A DNA stretch of 64,000 bases from Flaccisagitta enflata (lineage: Eukaryota > Chaetognatha > Sagittoidea > Aphragmophora). The notes beneath the pieces were generated by a model. The model saw only the letters and a program-made list of their open reading frames with translations. It had not been told where the DNA came from and did no database searches. The position numbers and the translations under genes are program-made. The stretch is from positions 61,938,001-62,002,000 of the forward strand of contig OZ231126.1 of the NCBI GenBank assembly GCA_965153355.1, in the 5' to 3' direction. This document shows positions 1 through 10,863 of this stretch, one piece after another (within the stretch, counting starts at the first letter, position 1; each line of letters starts with the position of its first letter).

Positions 1-324
1 GGCAATATAGCCCAAATCTAAGCAAAATGGCCCAAATCCAAGCATAATGGCCCAAATCCAAGCAAAATGGCCCAAATCTGGTCAGAATCTAGGTATTCGA
101 GGCCACAATATAAGTCTAAGGGGCCAAAATGATGTATTTTGGGGTTTTCTGGCCAGCTTTGAGCCATTTTGCTTGGATTTGGGCCATTATGCTTGGATTT
201 GGGCCATTTTGCTTAGATTTGGACTATATTGCTTTGGATTTGGCAGAATTTGGGACAGATGGACGAACGGACAGATTCCCCCAAGTGTTCTACAGGACTT
301 TGTCCCCTTCGGCGCCGCTGCCCA
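1..324 (+). mobile_element. Family D element, right part (truncated by window edge)
   Basis: Degenerate tandem copies of a unit reading roughly CCCAAATCCAAGCAAAATGG fill positions 1-240. They are followed by a tract ending GTTCTACAGGACTTTG and then the terminal block CCGCTGCCC. The same right end occurs at 6130-6164 and 24120-24179, which is why this is assigned to a repeat family. The left end lies outside the window. No protein is encoded; the overlapping frames follow the repeat period. Confidence 0.55.
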
Positions 325-365
325 AAAAGGTGCATGAGCATGATTAGAATAAACGCCATCACTGA

Positions 366-450
366 TTCAATTTCTCCTCTGTCTGTGTCTGTCTGTGTCT
401 GTCTGTCTATCTGTCTGTCTGTCTGTCTGCCTGTCTCTCTCTCTCTCTCT
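366..450. repeat. (TCTG)n / (CT)n microsatellite
   Basis: Impure TCTG and TGTC units grade into pure CT at 433-450. The open frames across it on both strands are repeat translations. Positions 450-698 beyond it show no recognised gene. Confidence 0.85.
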
Positions 451-698
451 TTTTGAATCCAAAAAAATCCCCACTTTGAGATTGACAATCGCTGTCCCCA
501 TAAATCGCGTGTTTGAGATACAGCCAATCTTCCCAAGCAATCGGCGATGTGCAGTTCTTATCTCAACTGAAGCATCACATTTGTGTGGATTACGTGAATT
601 CTGTTCGAATCTGTGGGCATTAACACCAACATTACTGCTCCTGCCCATCCGCAACACTAACTCAGCCCACCCGCATACAACTAATTTGTTGTGCTTTT

Positions 699-1381
699 GG
701 GCAGCGGCCCCGAAGGGGCCGATGACCTATGCTTCCACACAGGAGAGATTTCTTCTCCTCCTTCTCCTTCTCCTCCTCCTTCTCCGTCCACCCCCTCCGA
801 AGCTCATATTCTGGCCTCAAGGCTCAAATCCCAACCTTGAGGCCCAAATCCTAGCCTCAAGGCCAAAATTCTAGTCATAAGGCCCAAATCCTAGCCTCGA
901 GGCTCAAATCCCAACCTTAAGGCTCAAATCCCAACCTTGAGGCTCAAATCCCAGCCAAGAGGCTCAAATCCCAAGCTAGAGGCCCAGATCACAACCTTGA
1001 GGCTCAAATCCCAGCCTTGAGGCTCAAATCCCAGCCTTGAGGCTCAAATCCCAGCCTCAAGCTTATAATCCCAGCATGAAGGCTCAAATCCCTGGCTCGA
1101 GGCTCAAATCCCTGCCTCGAGGCTCAAATCTCAGCCTCGAGGCTCAAATCCCAGCCTCAAGGCTCAAATCCCGGCCTCAAGGCTCATATCCCAGCCTCAA
1201 GCCTCAAATCCCAGCCTAAAGGGTTGCACCCAAACCTCAACCTCAACCTCAAGGCTCAAATCCCAACCTCAAGCCTCAAATTCCAGCCTCGAGGCTATAA
1301 ATCACAGCTTCGAGATTCAAATCCCATTATTGATACTCACTTACTGAGCATAGGTCATCGGCCCCTTCGGGGCCGCTGCCC
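699..1381 (+). mobile_element. Family C element with terminal hairpins and a 20-bp array
   Basis: It begins GGGCAGCGGCCCC, continues AAGGGGCCGATGACCTATGC, and ends with the reverse complement GGTCATCGGCCCC..CCGCTGCCC. Each end is therefore an inverted copy of the other, and each contains its own short palindrome (GGCCCCGAAGGGGCC). A pyrimidine tract of CTC/CTT units (748-790) follows the left end. The interior (about 800-1330) is a tandem array of a 20-bp unit, GGCTCAAATCCCAGCCTCGA. Related copies lie at 20611-21064 and 60747-61280. No coding capacity is seen. Confidence 0.7.
800..1330. repeat. 20-bp minisatellite in family C element
   Basis: About 26 copies of a 20-bp unit, GGCTCAAATCCCAGCCTCGA, with substitutions mainly at CTCGA/CTTGA/CTCAA. 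The register is exact over long stretches, for example at 1021, 1041 and 1061. The 60-aa frames within are artefacts of the period. Confidence 0.9.
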
Positions 1382-1439
1382 CTCTCACCATCACACATCA
1401 AAATAGACTCACACAGGGGCAACGGGTACCGCTGACCAT

Positions 1440-2075
1440 CTAACGCTTTTGCGACTATTTTAAATGGCGCCAAAAAACAATAAGCTTCCAATGTTAGGGG
1501 TGAAATTGAAATATTAAGATTTACTCAAACTTTATCCAACTTAGGAAGCTTGTTACTTGGATGTTTTTCAACCGATCTAGATGAAATTCATGATGAAACG
1601 ATTTTTTTGCGTTCTTTGAAATGGCGCCAAGCGCGATCTTCTATTTTTTTTCCTTTAGAAATGACATTCTTACAAAGATAGGGGTGAAATTGAAGTAATC
1701 AATTAGGTTTATTAACACTTCATCCCACTTTGCAAGCTTGTTACTCAGTTGATTTTCAACCGATTTAGACAAAATTCATGATGAAATGAAAGATTTTTTA
1801 GTGTTCTTTAAAATGGCGCCAAGCGCGATCTTCTATCTTTTTTTGTTTAGAAATGACATTCTTACAAAGTTAGGGGTGAAATTAAAGTAATTATTTAAGT
1901 TTATTAAAACTTCATCTAACTTTGCAAGCTTGTTACTCAGTTGTTTTTCAACCGATTTAGACAAAATTCATGATGAAATGAAAGATTTTTTTGTGTTCTT
2001 TAAAATGACGCCAAGCGCGATCTTCTATCTTTTTTGGTTTAGAAGTAGCGTGCTTACAAAGATAGAGGGGTATAT
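1440..2075. repeat. About 190-bp tandem repeat, four partial or complete units
   Basis: The landmark CAACCGAT recurs at about 1569, 1758 and 1949, and AAATGGCGCC (AAATGACGCC in the last unit) recurs at about 1462, 1619, 1811 and 2003. Spacing is about 160-190 bp. Each unit also contains a TTAGGGGTGAAATT-like block and GCAAGCTTGTTACT. The first unit is shortened. No conserved reading frame crosses the units, so a satellite-like repeat is preferred over coding. Confidence 0.75.
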
Positions 2076-2224
2076 CAACTTTTACACTTGTGAGATGATG
2101 ATCTTTTGTGAGCAAAATCTTATATGCGCGACCTTGAAATTGCGTCCTAACTCCCTTCCTCGGCCCTGGGGACTTCAATTTATATGTTTAGAAAGAAAAA
2201 CACGCCTGGATGGAGTAGCCAAAT

Positions 2225-2890
2225 GGATAGTTTCGGTGTACCTGACCTCTACTGCCCATGTAGAATCCATAGCAAAAAAATGCAAAATCTTTCCAGGAGC
2301 GCCTTTTTTTTTAAATTCCATTTTTCTGGGGGTTGTTGGTACAGGCCACTTTCAGCCATTCAGATTGGATAAGGTAACTTCTTAAGCTCATATCTCCTAA
2401 AGAATTGAGCTTTTGACCTTAACTTGGGCTCATTTTAAAGAGGAGACACAGCTCTTTAAAATGAGCCCAAGTTGAGGTCATTAACTCAATTCGTTTAGGA
2501 GCAGCAGTCTTCCAAAGTTGAAGCTATTTTCATAATATTGGCAAAAACCCTTACAACTTTGAGAGCTCATATCTCCTGAATGGATTGAACTTTTGACCTC
2601 AACTTGGGCTCATTTTAAAGAGCAGACACAGCTCTTTAAAATGAGCCCAAGTTGAGGTCAAAATCTCAATTTGTTAAGGAGTGACAGTCTTTTAAAGTTA
2701 ATGTTATTTGAGGTATAATAGCAAAAACTATTACAATTTTAAGAGCTCTTATCTCCTAAACAAACTGAACTTTTGACCTCAACTTGGGCTCATTTTAAAG
2801 AGCAGGCACAGCTCTTTGAAATAAGCCCTAGTTGAGGGCAAAAGCTCAATTCGTTTAGAAGCAGCAGTCTTCAAAAGTTAATTCATTTCC
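2225..2890 (+). repeat. Left arm of a large inverted repeat: 180-bp hairpin units
   Basis: Three tandem units start GACCT(C/T)AACTTGGGC at about 2415, 2595 and 2775, a period of 180 bp. Each unit is itself a hairpin: AACTTGGGCTCATTTTAAAG is followed about 20 bp later by CTTTAAAATGAGCCCAAGTT. The outer part (2225-2400) is the reverse complement of about 7670-7830. Together with the right arm it bounds a 5.6-kb region. Confidence 0.8.
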
Positions 2891-2964
2891 TTGCATCATA
2901 TAAACAAGAAAGCATGGACACTAGCCTGTACTGAAATGACTGAAACTAAAAAAATCGAAATTCT

Positions 2965-3525
2965 ACCAGCAGTTCATGTTGTGGAGCTGTCTTGGGCTTC
3001 TATTGTCATCATTTTCAGCTTTAAAAGTCTACATCTTGGTTTCCGCGCCTTACCTTGAACTTCCTATAGGTCAATAGGAAACAAAAAATTTCAAATTGCT
3101 CAAATCAAAATTTTGACTGCAGATTTGAAATCTGCATGGAAAACTGTCTATTGAAAGTGCTTTCCTTTTTTCAAAATTCCTTCGGGATCATTATCAAATT
3201 TAACGCTAAAGATTTTTAAATAAGGTAAGTTCAATGATTTTACAAAGAAATTAAAAGGAAAGGTATGTTTTGCAATATTTGACAGCACTTTTGACCACCT
3301 TCTAATTGGAATATCAAAAAAAGGAAAACACTTTCAATTGACAGTTTTTTCTGCAGATTCCAAATCTGCAGTCAGAATTGGAATTTGAGAACTTTGAAAT
3401 TTTGGATTTCCTATAGGGGTAGGGTTTATGGAAGGTAAGGCGCGGCCACCTAAAAGTAGAAAATCAAAGCCAATATTGATTTCAATAGAAGCCTGAGACA
3501 GTCCCACAACATGATCTGCTTGTAG
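2965..3525. mobile_element. MITE-like long palindrome (family P)
   Basis: The left half (from about 2972, TTCATGTTGTGG) is the reverse complement of the right half (to about 3517, CCACAACATGAT). Inner matching blocks include CGCGCCTTACC against GGTAAGGCGCGG, and GACTGCAGATTTGAAATCTG against a similar block at 3350. The same inner blocks occur in the palindrome at 51088-51745, so this is a repeat family. No transposase frame is present. Confidence 0.7.
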
Positions 3526-3559
3526 AATGTTAATTTTATTGCCTTTTGTCATTAAGGTA

Positions 3560-3650
3560 CAGGCTAATGCACACACATACATGCATGCATAAACACACAC
3601 ACACGCATGCACACGCATGCATACACACGCACATGCGCGCGCGTGCCCAT
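3560..3650. repeat. Alternating purine-pyrimidine tract (CA/TGCA/CGCA)
   Basis: CACACA, TGCATGCA and GCGCGCG runs alternate purine and pyrimidine almost without break. Such tracts can adopt Z-form DNA. It has no gene context. Confidence 0.7.
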
Positions 3651-3929
3651 TAAAACCCTTCTGCCTCTGTCAGTGAGAAGCAATCTAGCATGATGTGCTT
3701 TGTGGTTATCTACCTCCGCTCAAGTTGTGTATGATGAGAGGAAGCATGACACCAATGGCATCTAATAGTAAAGGGACAACTAAAGCGTTCTGAAAAAAAT
3801 GTAGAAATTAGAAAGCGTAGTAAAACAGAGCAGTGGTTGGAAAACTCCTCAAGCTTGTTTTATTTTTGGAAACTTTTTTTCTTCATTTTTATTTCTCATT
3901 TTATCACAAACATGAGTTCTGGCAAGCTA

Positions 3930-4680
3930 TCATATGCGCCACCTGCAGCAAAAAGGATTTGAAATACTTCAAGGTCAACTCTCCAATTGAATCCATCATC
4001 CAGTCTGAAATCGCCAAATCAAACTCTGTCGCCAACGTTTACTTTCCAAGCGGTGTTTGTTCACAATGACGCAAATGGCTTTATGCATCCAGGAAAGGTC
4101 TAATTGTCCCTGAGACTGTCCGTGATCATTGGAACAGCATCAATTTTGAAGAATTCCGTCACAATCAAGATCAATGCCTTGTTCTTGCCTTTTATGCGAA
4201 AGGGCACGGTTTGTGGAGGCAAAGCTAATCAGCCAAGAAAGAAGAATGATGACCCTGAAGCAGAGGAGGCTAGAATGAAAAAAAAATTACCTATCACTTT
4301 TTTTCTTCAACCGGATTAAGTGATAGTTGTCAAAAAAAGGCCTGGTTTGTTTTTTCTCTTATGATATATTTCTCTTTCAGCCAGTAGTTGAGGCGCCTTC
4401 CATAGTCTAGGATACAGTTAAGGTTTGCCGTAAGTGCCACAGCAAAATCGGACGCGGCAAGACACATCACTGTTCGGCTGCAGAGGCGGTGAAAAATCTG
4501 ACGCAAGCGGCGCTCGATATTGTCGTCAACTTTGGTGCATCCGGATCGAATCGAGTTTCTACGAATCTCATAAAAGTCGCGGAGAAGGAACAGAATATAC
4601 CTATAGGCAAAGCTATGAAGCTGGCCACAGGTACAAATACCAGAACAAGAAAGAAAGAAAGAAAAGAAAGAAGAAGTGAT
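3930..4680 (+). pseudogene. Decayed transposon ORF with a Cys/His zinc-binding segment
   Basis: Around 4420-4470 the frame reads VCRKCHSKIGRGKTHHC, a C-x2-C-x10-H-H-C arrangement typical of a small zinc ribbon. It continues SAAEAVKNLTQAALDIVV and onward through NLIKVAEKEQNIPIGKAMKL to a stop near 4680. Upstream (3937-4066), another frame reads ATCSKKDLKYFKVNSP up to a stop. Between them (4100-4300) lie short protein-like stretches in changing frames, such as QPRKKNDDPEAEEARMKK. The Cys/His region resembles the N-terminal zinc-binding region of uncharacterised transposon proteins repeated in aquatic invertebrate genomes; that comparison is from general knowledge and not from a search. The frame changes and stops indicate a relic. 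A real multi-exon host gene is possible but less likely, because transposon arms surround it. Confidence 0.45.
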
Positions 4681-4805
4681 TAAATACAAAAGAATAGACC
4701 TACAAAACAAAAATTAAGAATGGAAAAGAAACTTTCAAAATTGAAAAACAAATAAAAAAAGAAACAGAAGATGATAACGGAAACACTGCCTGAAATAGAA
4801 TGAAG

Positions 4806-4982
4806 AAAAAGGCCGGATACACGGCTACCGAAGTCGCGTGTGGGTGGGCAGGGGTCATATTTGAGGTCACTAGGGCATTTGGGCAGGAGCAGTGGGGTAA
4901 AAAATTAAATCATAAAGTAAAACGTGAGACCAACCGACCCACGGACAAAGCGGGTTGTAGAGTCGCGTGCATGCGATTAAAA
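4806..4982 (+). mobile_element. CGACT-family element, subtype A
   Basis: It begins AAAGGCCGGATACACGGC, then AGTCGCGTG and GGGTGGGCAGGGG, and contains the shared internal block GGTCACTAGGGCATTTGGGC. It ends with a GACC tract and CGGGTTGTAGAGTCGCGTGC..GCGATTAAAA. This is one of the shortest nearly complete copies and gives the core layout of the family. Confidence 0.75.
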
Positions 4983-5530
4983 CAAGGCTGGATACACGGG
5001 CCAAGACGGTTCGCCGGGCGTTAATAATTCTTAAACCTATCCCTAGCTCCATCAGACCTATCCCTAGCTCAATCAGACCTATCCTGAGCTCTATCATACC
5101 TATCCGACCTATCACCAGCTCTATCAGACCTATCCCGAGCTCTATCAGACCTATCCTGAGCTCTATCAAACCTATCCTGAGCTCTATCAGACCTATTCTG
5201 AGCTCTATCAGACCTATCCCTAGCTCTATCAACCTATCCCTAACTCTAACAGACCTATCCTGAGCTCTATCAGACCTATCCCGATCTCTCTCAGACCTAT
5301 CCCCAGCTCTATCAGATCTATCCGACCTATCACTAGCTCTATCAGACCTATCCCTAGCTCTATCAGACCTAACCGTAGCTGATTACTTTAGTAGATGAAA
5401 TGACAAGTATCATCAATGAGGATTGAGGAACGAAATGATTTCAAACATTTTTAGCGATTTTTCATTCAAGCGTGACCGACGGACGGACGGACAGAGCCTC
5501 TTAAAGAGGTGCTATGGCAACCTAGAAATC
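4981..5530 (+). mobile_element. CGACT-family element, diverged, carrying a 21-bp array
   Basis: The left end AACAAGGCTGGATACACGGG directly abuts the previous copy. The interior is a tandem array (5032-5380) of a 21-bp unit, CAGACCTATCCTGAGCTCTAT. The right side has the GACGGACGGACG tract and CAGAGCCTCTTAAAGAGGTG, a diverged version of the family's right hairpin region. Confidence 0.5.
5032..5380. repeat. 21-bp minisatellite
   Basis: About 16 units of CAGACCTATCCTGAGCTCTAT, with some shortened copies. The overlapping frames on both strands are repeat translations (for example an IGLIEL peptide repeat). Confidence 0.9.
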
Positions 5531-5704
5531 ATCACAGCATATTTCTGAATCATTTCCAGTGATTTTTGCTTCTTTTAGAGATTTTCAACTTGAAATGCTA
5601 CCAACCAACAGACAGAGGTTTCATAGAAAAAGCAAAGCACTCAAAAATATAATTAGAAACTGAGGGCCTAATTTCATGACTTGCTTACAAAGTCAAATTA
5701 TTAG

Positions 5705-6289
5705 TTTTTAGTCGCGTGCTTTGTCGGTCCCTCCATCTGTCGGTCGGTCCGTCCATCCATCCGTCCGTCACACTTTACTGTTTTTTGGGCAGCGGCCCCA
5801 AAGGGGACAAAGTTCTCTAGAACACAGGGGACTTCCGTTCATTCGTTCGTTTGTCCCCCCCAGGCCCTCTCAGGCCTGAATTCTGTCCTCTTAGACCTAA
5901 AATTTGCCTCCTCAGGCCTGAAATCTGCCCTCTCAGGCCTTGAATCTGCCCTCTCAGGCCTGAAATTTACCCTTTCAGGCCTGAAACCTATCCTCTTAGG
6001 CCTTGAATCTGCCATCTCAGCCCTAAAATCTGCCCTTTCAGATTTCAGGCCTGAGAAGGCAGATTTTAGGCCAAAGAGGGTCTGAGGGGGCGGATGGACA
6101 GACGTATGGACGAACAAAAGTCCCCTGTGTTCTACAGGACTTTGTCCCTTTGGGGCCGCTGCCCAGCCTCTCATTTCGATTTATAACCATACAAAGCAGG
6201 GCTACGGGTATCGCTGACCACGTATTGCCCATGGGCCCCTGCTCCTGCCCACCCGCACATGACTGGGGTAGCCGTGTATCCGGCCTTGT
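5705..6289 (-). mobile_element. CGACT-family element, subtype A, host of a nested family D element
   Basis: Read on the minus strand, the AACAAGGCC end lies at 6289 (plus strand: GTATCCGGCCTTG). The opposite end, TTTTTAGTCGCGTGC, is at 5705. Canonical internal blocks (CGGTCC tract, CACTTTACT, GCTCCTGCCCACCCGCAC) flank a complete D element at 5787-6164. The D insertion is therefore younger than this copy. Confidence 0.65.
5787..6164 (+). mobile_element. Family D element with a 21-bp array
   Basis: The left end is GGGCAGCGGCCCCAAAGGGG then ACAAAG. The right end is the inverse, CTTTGTCCCTTTGGGGCC then GCTGCCC. The interior (5860-6060) is a tandem array of CTCAGGCCTGAAATCTGCCCT (21 bp, one position variable), followed by a GGACGGA-like tract. 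It is non-coding. Confidence 0.7.
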
Positions 6290-6720
6290 ATTGATAGATT
6301 GCAGTGTTGTGTATTTTTGACTGACGTTCGCATTGTCGCATATTATGTTAACAAAATGAATAGCAAAAAAGATGTGGTCTAGGAGGGAAATCGCTGACGG
6401 TGGTTGCCGGAATGAGCGAGAGTAAAGGGAAGAGGCAATCGTCAGTTGATCCTCTTACCGTGACCGACTTCTGATATCAATGCTGCCAATTCAACTATGG
6501 AGATAATCATGATGGCAATTCGAAAGCGCCTCGGCCGCAAGGCAATTGTACCAAATGCCAAAAAGGAACTCGTCGATGCAATCAGATTTTGATCGTGATA
6601 TTGATTTTTCCTGGCTGTCTGCTGGTCCATTGGTCCTTTGGTCCATCCATCATACTCAAGCTAGAGCGGGAGTGTTTGAAACTGCGCATTTAACATGGTC
6701 GTGAGTGTGTATGTGTATCC
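6290..6720. other. Interspersed sequence without recognised feature
   Basis: This is single-copy-looking sequence. Frames of 60-64 codons occur on the minus strand but show no domain, splice context or codon bias that I can support. Confidence 0.4.
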
Positions 6721-6732
6721 AAAATTAACTCT

Positions 6733-6911
<179 letters not shown>

Positions 6912-7009
6912 TGCTTCATTATGTGTTTGTAAGTGTTCTTGTTTAAAAATAATAACTCTAAAAATTGTGCGGGTTTTTGCCATTATTCTCAAAAAATACC
7001 AACTTTTGA

Positions 7010-7830
7010 AGACTGCTGCTTCTAAACGAATTGAGCTTTTGACTTCAACTTGGGCTTATTTCGAAGAGCTGTGCCTGCTCTTTAAAATGAGCCCAAGTTG
7101 AGGTCAAAAGTTCAATTTGTTCAGGAGATAAGAGCTCTCAATATTGTAATAGTTTTTGCTATTATACCACAAATAACATTAACTTTAAAAGACCGTCACT
7201 CCTTAACAAATTGAGATTTTGACCTCAACTTGGGCCTATTTTAAAGAGCTGTGTCTGCTCTGTAAAATGAGCCCAAGTTGAGGTCAAAAGCTCAATCCGT
7301 TCAGGAGATATGAGCTTTCAAAGTTGTAATGGTTTTTGCCAATATTATGAAAATAGCATCAACTTTGGAAGACTGCTGCTCCTAAACGAATTGAGTTAAT
7401 GACCTCAACTTGGGCTCATTTTAAAGAGCTGTGTCTCCTGTTTAAAATGAGCCCGAGTTGAGGTCAAAAGCTCAATTTGTTCAGGAGATATGAGCTCTCA
7501 AAGTTGTAAGGGTTTTTGCTAATGTTATGAAAATAGCATCAACTTTGGAAGACTGCTGCACCTAAACGAATTAAGCTAATGACCTCAACTTGGGCTCATT
7601 TTAAAGAGCTGTATCTCCTCTTTAAAATGAGCCCAAGTTCAAGGCCAAAGCTCAATTTGTTTAGGAGATATGAGCTTAAGAAGTTACCTTATCCAATCAG
7701 AATGGCTGAAAGTGGCCTGTACCAACAACCCCCAGAAAAATGGAGTTTAAAAAAAAGGCGCTCCTGGAAAGATTTTGCATTTTTTTGCTATGGATTCTAC
7801 ATGGGCAGGACCACCTGAAACCATAGAGAA
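7010..7830 (-). repeat. Right arm of a large inverted repeat: 180-bp hairpin units
   Basis: Four units start GAC(C/T)TCAACTTGGGC at about 7041, 7221, 7401 and 7581, exactly 180 bp apart. They are inverted relative to the left arm. Outside the units, 7670-7800 is the reverse complement of 2225-2400, including GGCCTGTACCAACAACCCCC and TATGGATTCTACATGGGCAG. The arms enclose other, nested elements. Confidence 0.8.
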
Positions 7831-8700
7831 AGTGTCTGTTCTCCTATTTTTAACATAGCGGTGGAAAAAAACTGCTGTGTAGACTATGTCTGGTTAAAAT
7901 TTCATCAAAATCCGTTAAAAACTTTAGCCGTTATCACATTTTTACTGAAGTCACCTCTTTTTTGGACTGCCAGAGATGACGTTTATCCTAAATCAAAATG
8001 ATACCATTTTTAGTAATATTGGCATTGTGCAAAAAGTTTTGGGAGTTTTTTCATGATTTTTGAACTGTAGTCTGATGGTAATATTTACTAATACTAGGCA
8101 AAATTCGCATCTACTCAGATAAAGTCTAGTGTGGTAGATATTGGTTGATTGTAAGCTTGCTCAGGATAAGAAATATTCTGCTACCTGTTAGAATATTTTT
8201 GCAATTTGGGGGACTAAAAATACTTCAATCTTCACAAAAATTTTACTGGAGATGAATCATAAGTACAAATGTTCCCAGTTAAAAAATCATGATAATTGGT
8301 ACAAAACTCTGGCCTTAGCATCTCCATTCTAAAAACCACAAAAAAAGTTTTAGAAAACTTGCTGTTTCTGCTAAAATAATCGGAGTTTTGTAATGAAATT
8401 TTTATTACAGCCTGCTAACAATGTGGTCTACTGCCACTTCAAATTTCATCAAAATCGGACTAGATTTAGTATGGTTTTTTTAAGTTTGTTTATTCATTCT
8501 TAGTAAATTCTTAAGTGTGTACATTGAATTTCTCATCTTCTGGCAAGCACTTTTAAAATATCTATAATTCTCAATTTATTTAGAGCAGGTCATTGATTTT
8601 TTTCAGTGATGCTCAATGATACTAAAAAGTAACTTCAGTAAAAATTTCAGCACACTGGGTGAATTTTCATAGGATTTATGAGCAAAAGAAGTAACTGTTT
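7831..8700. other. AT-rich sequence without recognised gene
   Basis: No frame above background, no inverted repeat and no family end was seen. A poly-T run lies just after it at 8703-8723. Confidence 0.4.
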
Positions 8701-8963
8701 GGTTTTTTTTTTTTTTTTTTTTGCCATAGTTAGCCATAGCCAGAGATTTGCGTTACTGTATGTCAGTAGTCGGGCGTTATGAGGTCGTTATATGGTAAAA
8801 ATCCGCCATTTTATATTAAGGTCGTTATCCCTAAATAACTGGGCGTTATTCAACTCAAGGTTACACATTATTCATGTAAATGTAGAAGGAACAGATTTTG
8901 TATAAGGTTCATTGCATTTGACTCATGATGATCCTTGTGATATACATTCGCCAAAACACTGTC

Positions 8964-8967
<4 letters not shown>

Positions 8968-9057
<90 letters not shown>
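8968..9057. repeat. (GA)n microsatellite
   Basis: Pure GA for about 90 bp. The SL-repeat peptide on the minus strand is an artefact. Confidence 0.95.
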
Positions 9058-9059
<2 letters not shown>

Positions 9060-9189
9060 CGGTATCAGATCGACTTTAAGAAACAAAGGATCTTGGAAGA
9101 ATAGAAGAGTGGAGGGGGAAGGAAAAGGAGGAGGAAGAGGAGGAAGAAGAAGAGGAGCGATCGGTTTTCATGGTGAATTTTCCGTTATC

Positions 9190-10604
9190 CGTTATCCCAT
9201 TTGACCGCACCGATACACGGATTGCCGGGTCCCGATACCTAATCTCTGGCCATAGCTACTTCTAAGTTTTCTTGTACTCTCCCACCGTGAAAAAGAAAAG
9301 ATCTTACGTATAGCATCATTTACGGCCGTATTCAATCGCATAATATCATTACTGGCAAGATCCTTCACCTCGCATGCATACAACAATCTAGGCACGCAAA
9401 TTGTGTAAAGAATTCTCATCAAAATATCGTTACTAGGCTTACCATCAACATTTAGGACAGAGTTAGAGGCATGAAAAAAAGCATGTAGTTCAGCATCACA
9501 CGAGCACAAAAATTGTTTTCCAGATAGAACAGTGGCACCTAGGTATTTCCACTCTTGTACTACATCAATTACATTTCCTTTCAATGTAAACCGTGTATCA
9601 ATTAAATCAGAATATTGTTTACCAAATGTGGTTTTTTAAAATTTGTACTCGATACACCAATAATCGCCATACTCCTTACAAATATCAATTAGCCTCTGTA
9701 AGGAAGATCTAGTTGGGGCTAATAAGACAAGATCGTCGGCATAAAGGGTCCCTGCTAAAAACAAGTCTAATATATGACAACCACAGCCACTGTTACGTAA
9801 AAGACTAATGAGATCATCTAAGTAAATTGCAAATAATCGTGGGCTGAGAACGGCACCTTGTTTAACACCAGAAGTTACTTTGAAAGTATAGCAAAACACA
9901 TCTTTCCATTTTTATTTAACAAAGATATTGCCATACCAATAAACTAATATCTTCAAAAAACAGAGAGGTACATCTCGATTCATTAACTTTATGAAAATTC
10001 CATTGTGATCGACATTATCAAACCCTTTTGTACAATCAAGGAAGGCCGCAAAAACATTTGATCCATTTTCACAAAAGTAATTGACACAAGTTTTTAGCAC
10101 ACAAATAGCATGCACAGTTGAATTAGTTTACTTTACTTTTATAGCCATACTGCAAGTCACTACTAGAAAGCCATTCATGAAATTTCAATAAAAGCCCATG
10201 TTCGAACATGTAGGAAAAGATTGGACTTACAATGTCCCCCTGTAATTAGAAGGATCAGATACATCTCCATCAACATCTTTTACAAGGGGGGAGATAACAC
10301 TATGAAGAAAATTGGTAGGGATGTAGCTATGCCGTTGAATAGTAATTGTAGATGTACAACGAGCTGGGGACTTCCCATAAGAATGTGTTTGGCTCTGAGA
10401 AAAGTAGCACTAGATTTATTCAGTTTCAGTTTACCAACAATGTCCATCGTTTCATCCCAGTTAAAAAAATACTCAGCAATAGATTCATTGTTTTTTAAAT
10501 CGCAATATACGTTGTACTTTTCTCGAAAGTTTCAGACGAGACATGGCATCAACATTATTGCTAGAATATACTTTTTCAAAAGAGGCAGCAAATTCATTTG
10601 CAAT
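9190..10604 (-). pseudogene. LINE-type reverse transcriptase relic (non-LTR retrotransposon)
   Basis: Read on the minus strand from 10604 down, the fragments appear in the order of a LINE polymerase. About 10250 gives VKDVDGDVSDPSNYRG and further on SSSDLQYGYK, which are pre-catalytic motifs. At 10115-9912 comes VFAAFLDCTKGFDNVDHNG, containing the first catalytic Asp region. At 9899-9636 come TSGVKQGAVLSPRLFAIYLD and LYADDLVLLAP, the YADD active site. At 9584-9192 comes the C-terminal thumb region with WKYLGATV and RLLYACEV. The frame is broken at about 9910 and 9600, and in 10260-10600 by several stops, so it cannot make an intact enzyme. No endonuclease domain is visible; the upstream part is cut off where a CGACT element (10604) begins. 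The motif wording resembles animal CR1/Jockey-like LINEs. Exact clade assignment is inference. Confidence 0.85.
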
Positions 10605-10863
10605 TTTTAGTCGCGTGCTACGCGACTCTATAAGCCACTTTGTCGGTCGGTCCGTCGGTCCGTCGGTCGGTCCGTCGGTCCGTCACAAAGTCGTTTTTAA
10701 GGCTTTTTATCACGTTTTTGATGGCTCTGAATGGCAGAGAAGAAATTTGGAGGTGTAAAAAGCCTTTTTAAAAGTGCTTTTGAAAAAAAAATTTGTGTCC
10801 GTCTGTCTGCCTGACATTTTTTGAAAGTGCCGACGCACGCGACTTAGGTCTAATGACCTTGTT
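10604..10863 (-). mobile_element. CGACT-family element, subtype E
   Basis: On the minus strand it starts AACAAGGTCATTAGACCTAA then GTCGCGTGCGTCGG. It contains a GACAGACGGAC tract, AAAAAGCCTTAAAAACGAC and the GACGGACC tract, and ends AGTCGCGTAGCACGCGACT plus AAAAA at 10604. It matches the plus-strand copy at 51873-52129 closely along its whole length, so both ends are defined by comparison. It interrupts or abuts the LINE relic. Confidence 0.8.

Noticed and set aside
590-640. tRNA-like B box (GTTCGAATC)
   Set aside because: No A box, acceptor stem or anticodon arm can be folded around it.
800-1330. CRISPR-like array
   Set aside because: The 20-bp units are directly adjacent with no unique spacers; they form a minisatellite in a eukaryotic element. 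The same applies to 5032-5380 and 25045-25980.
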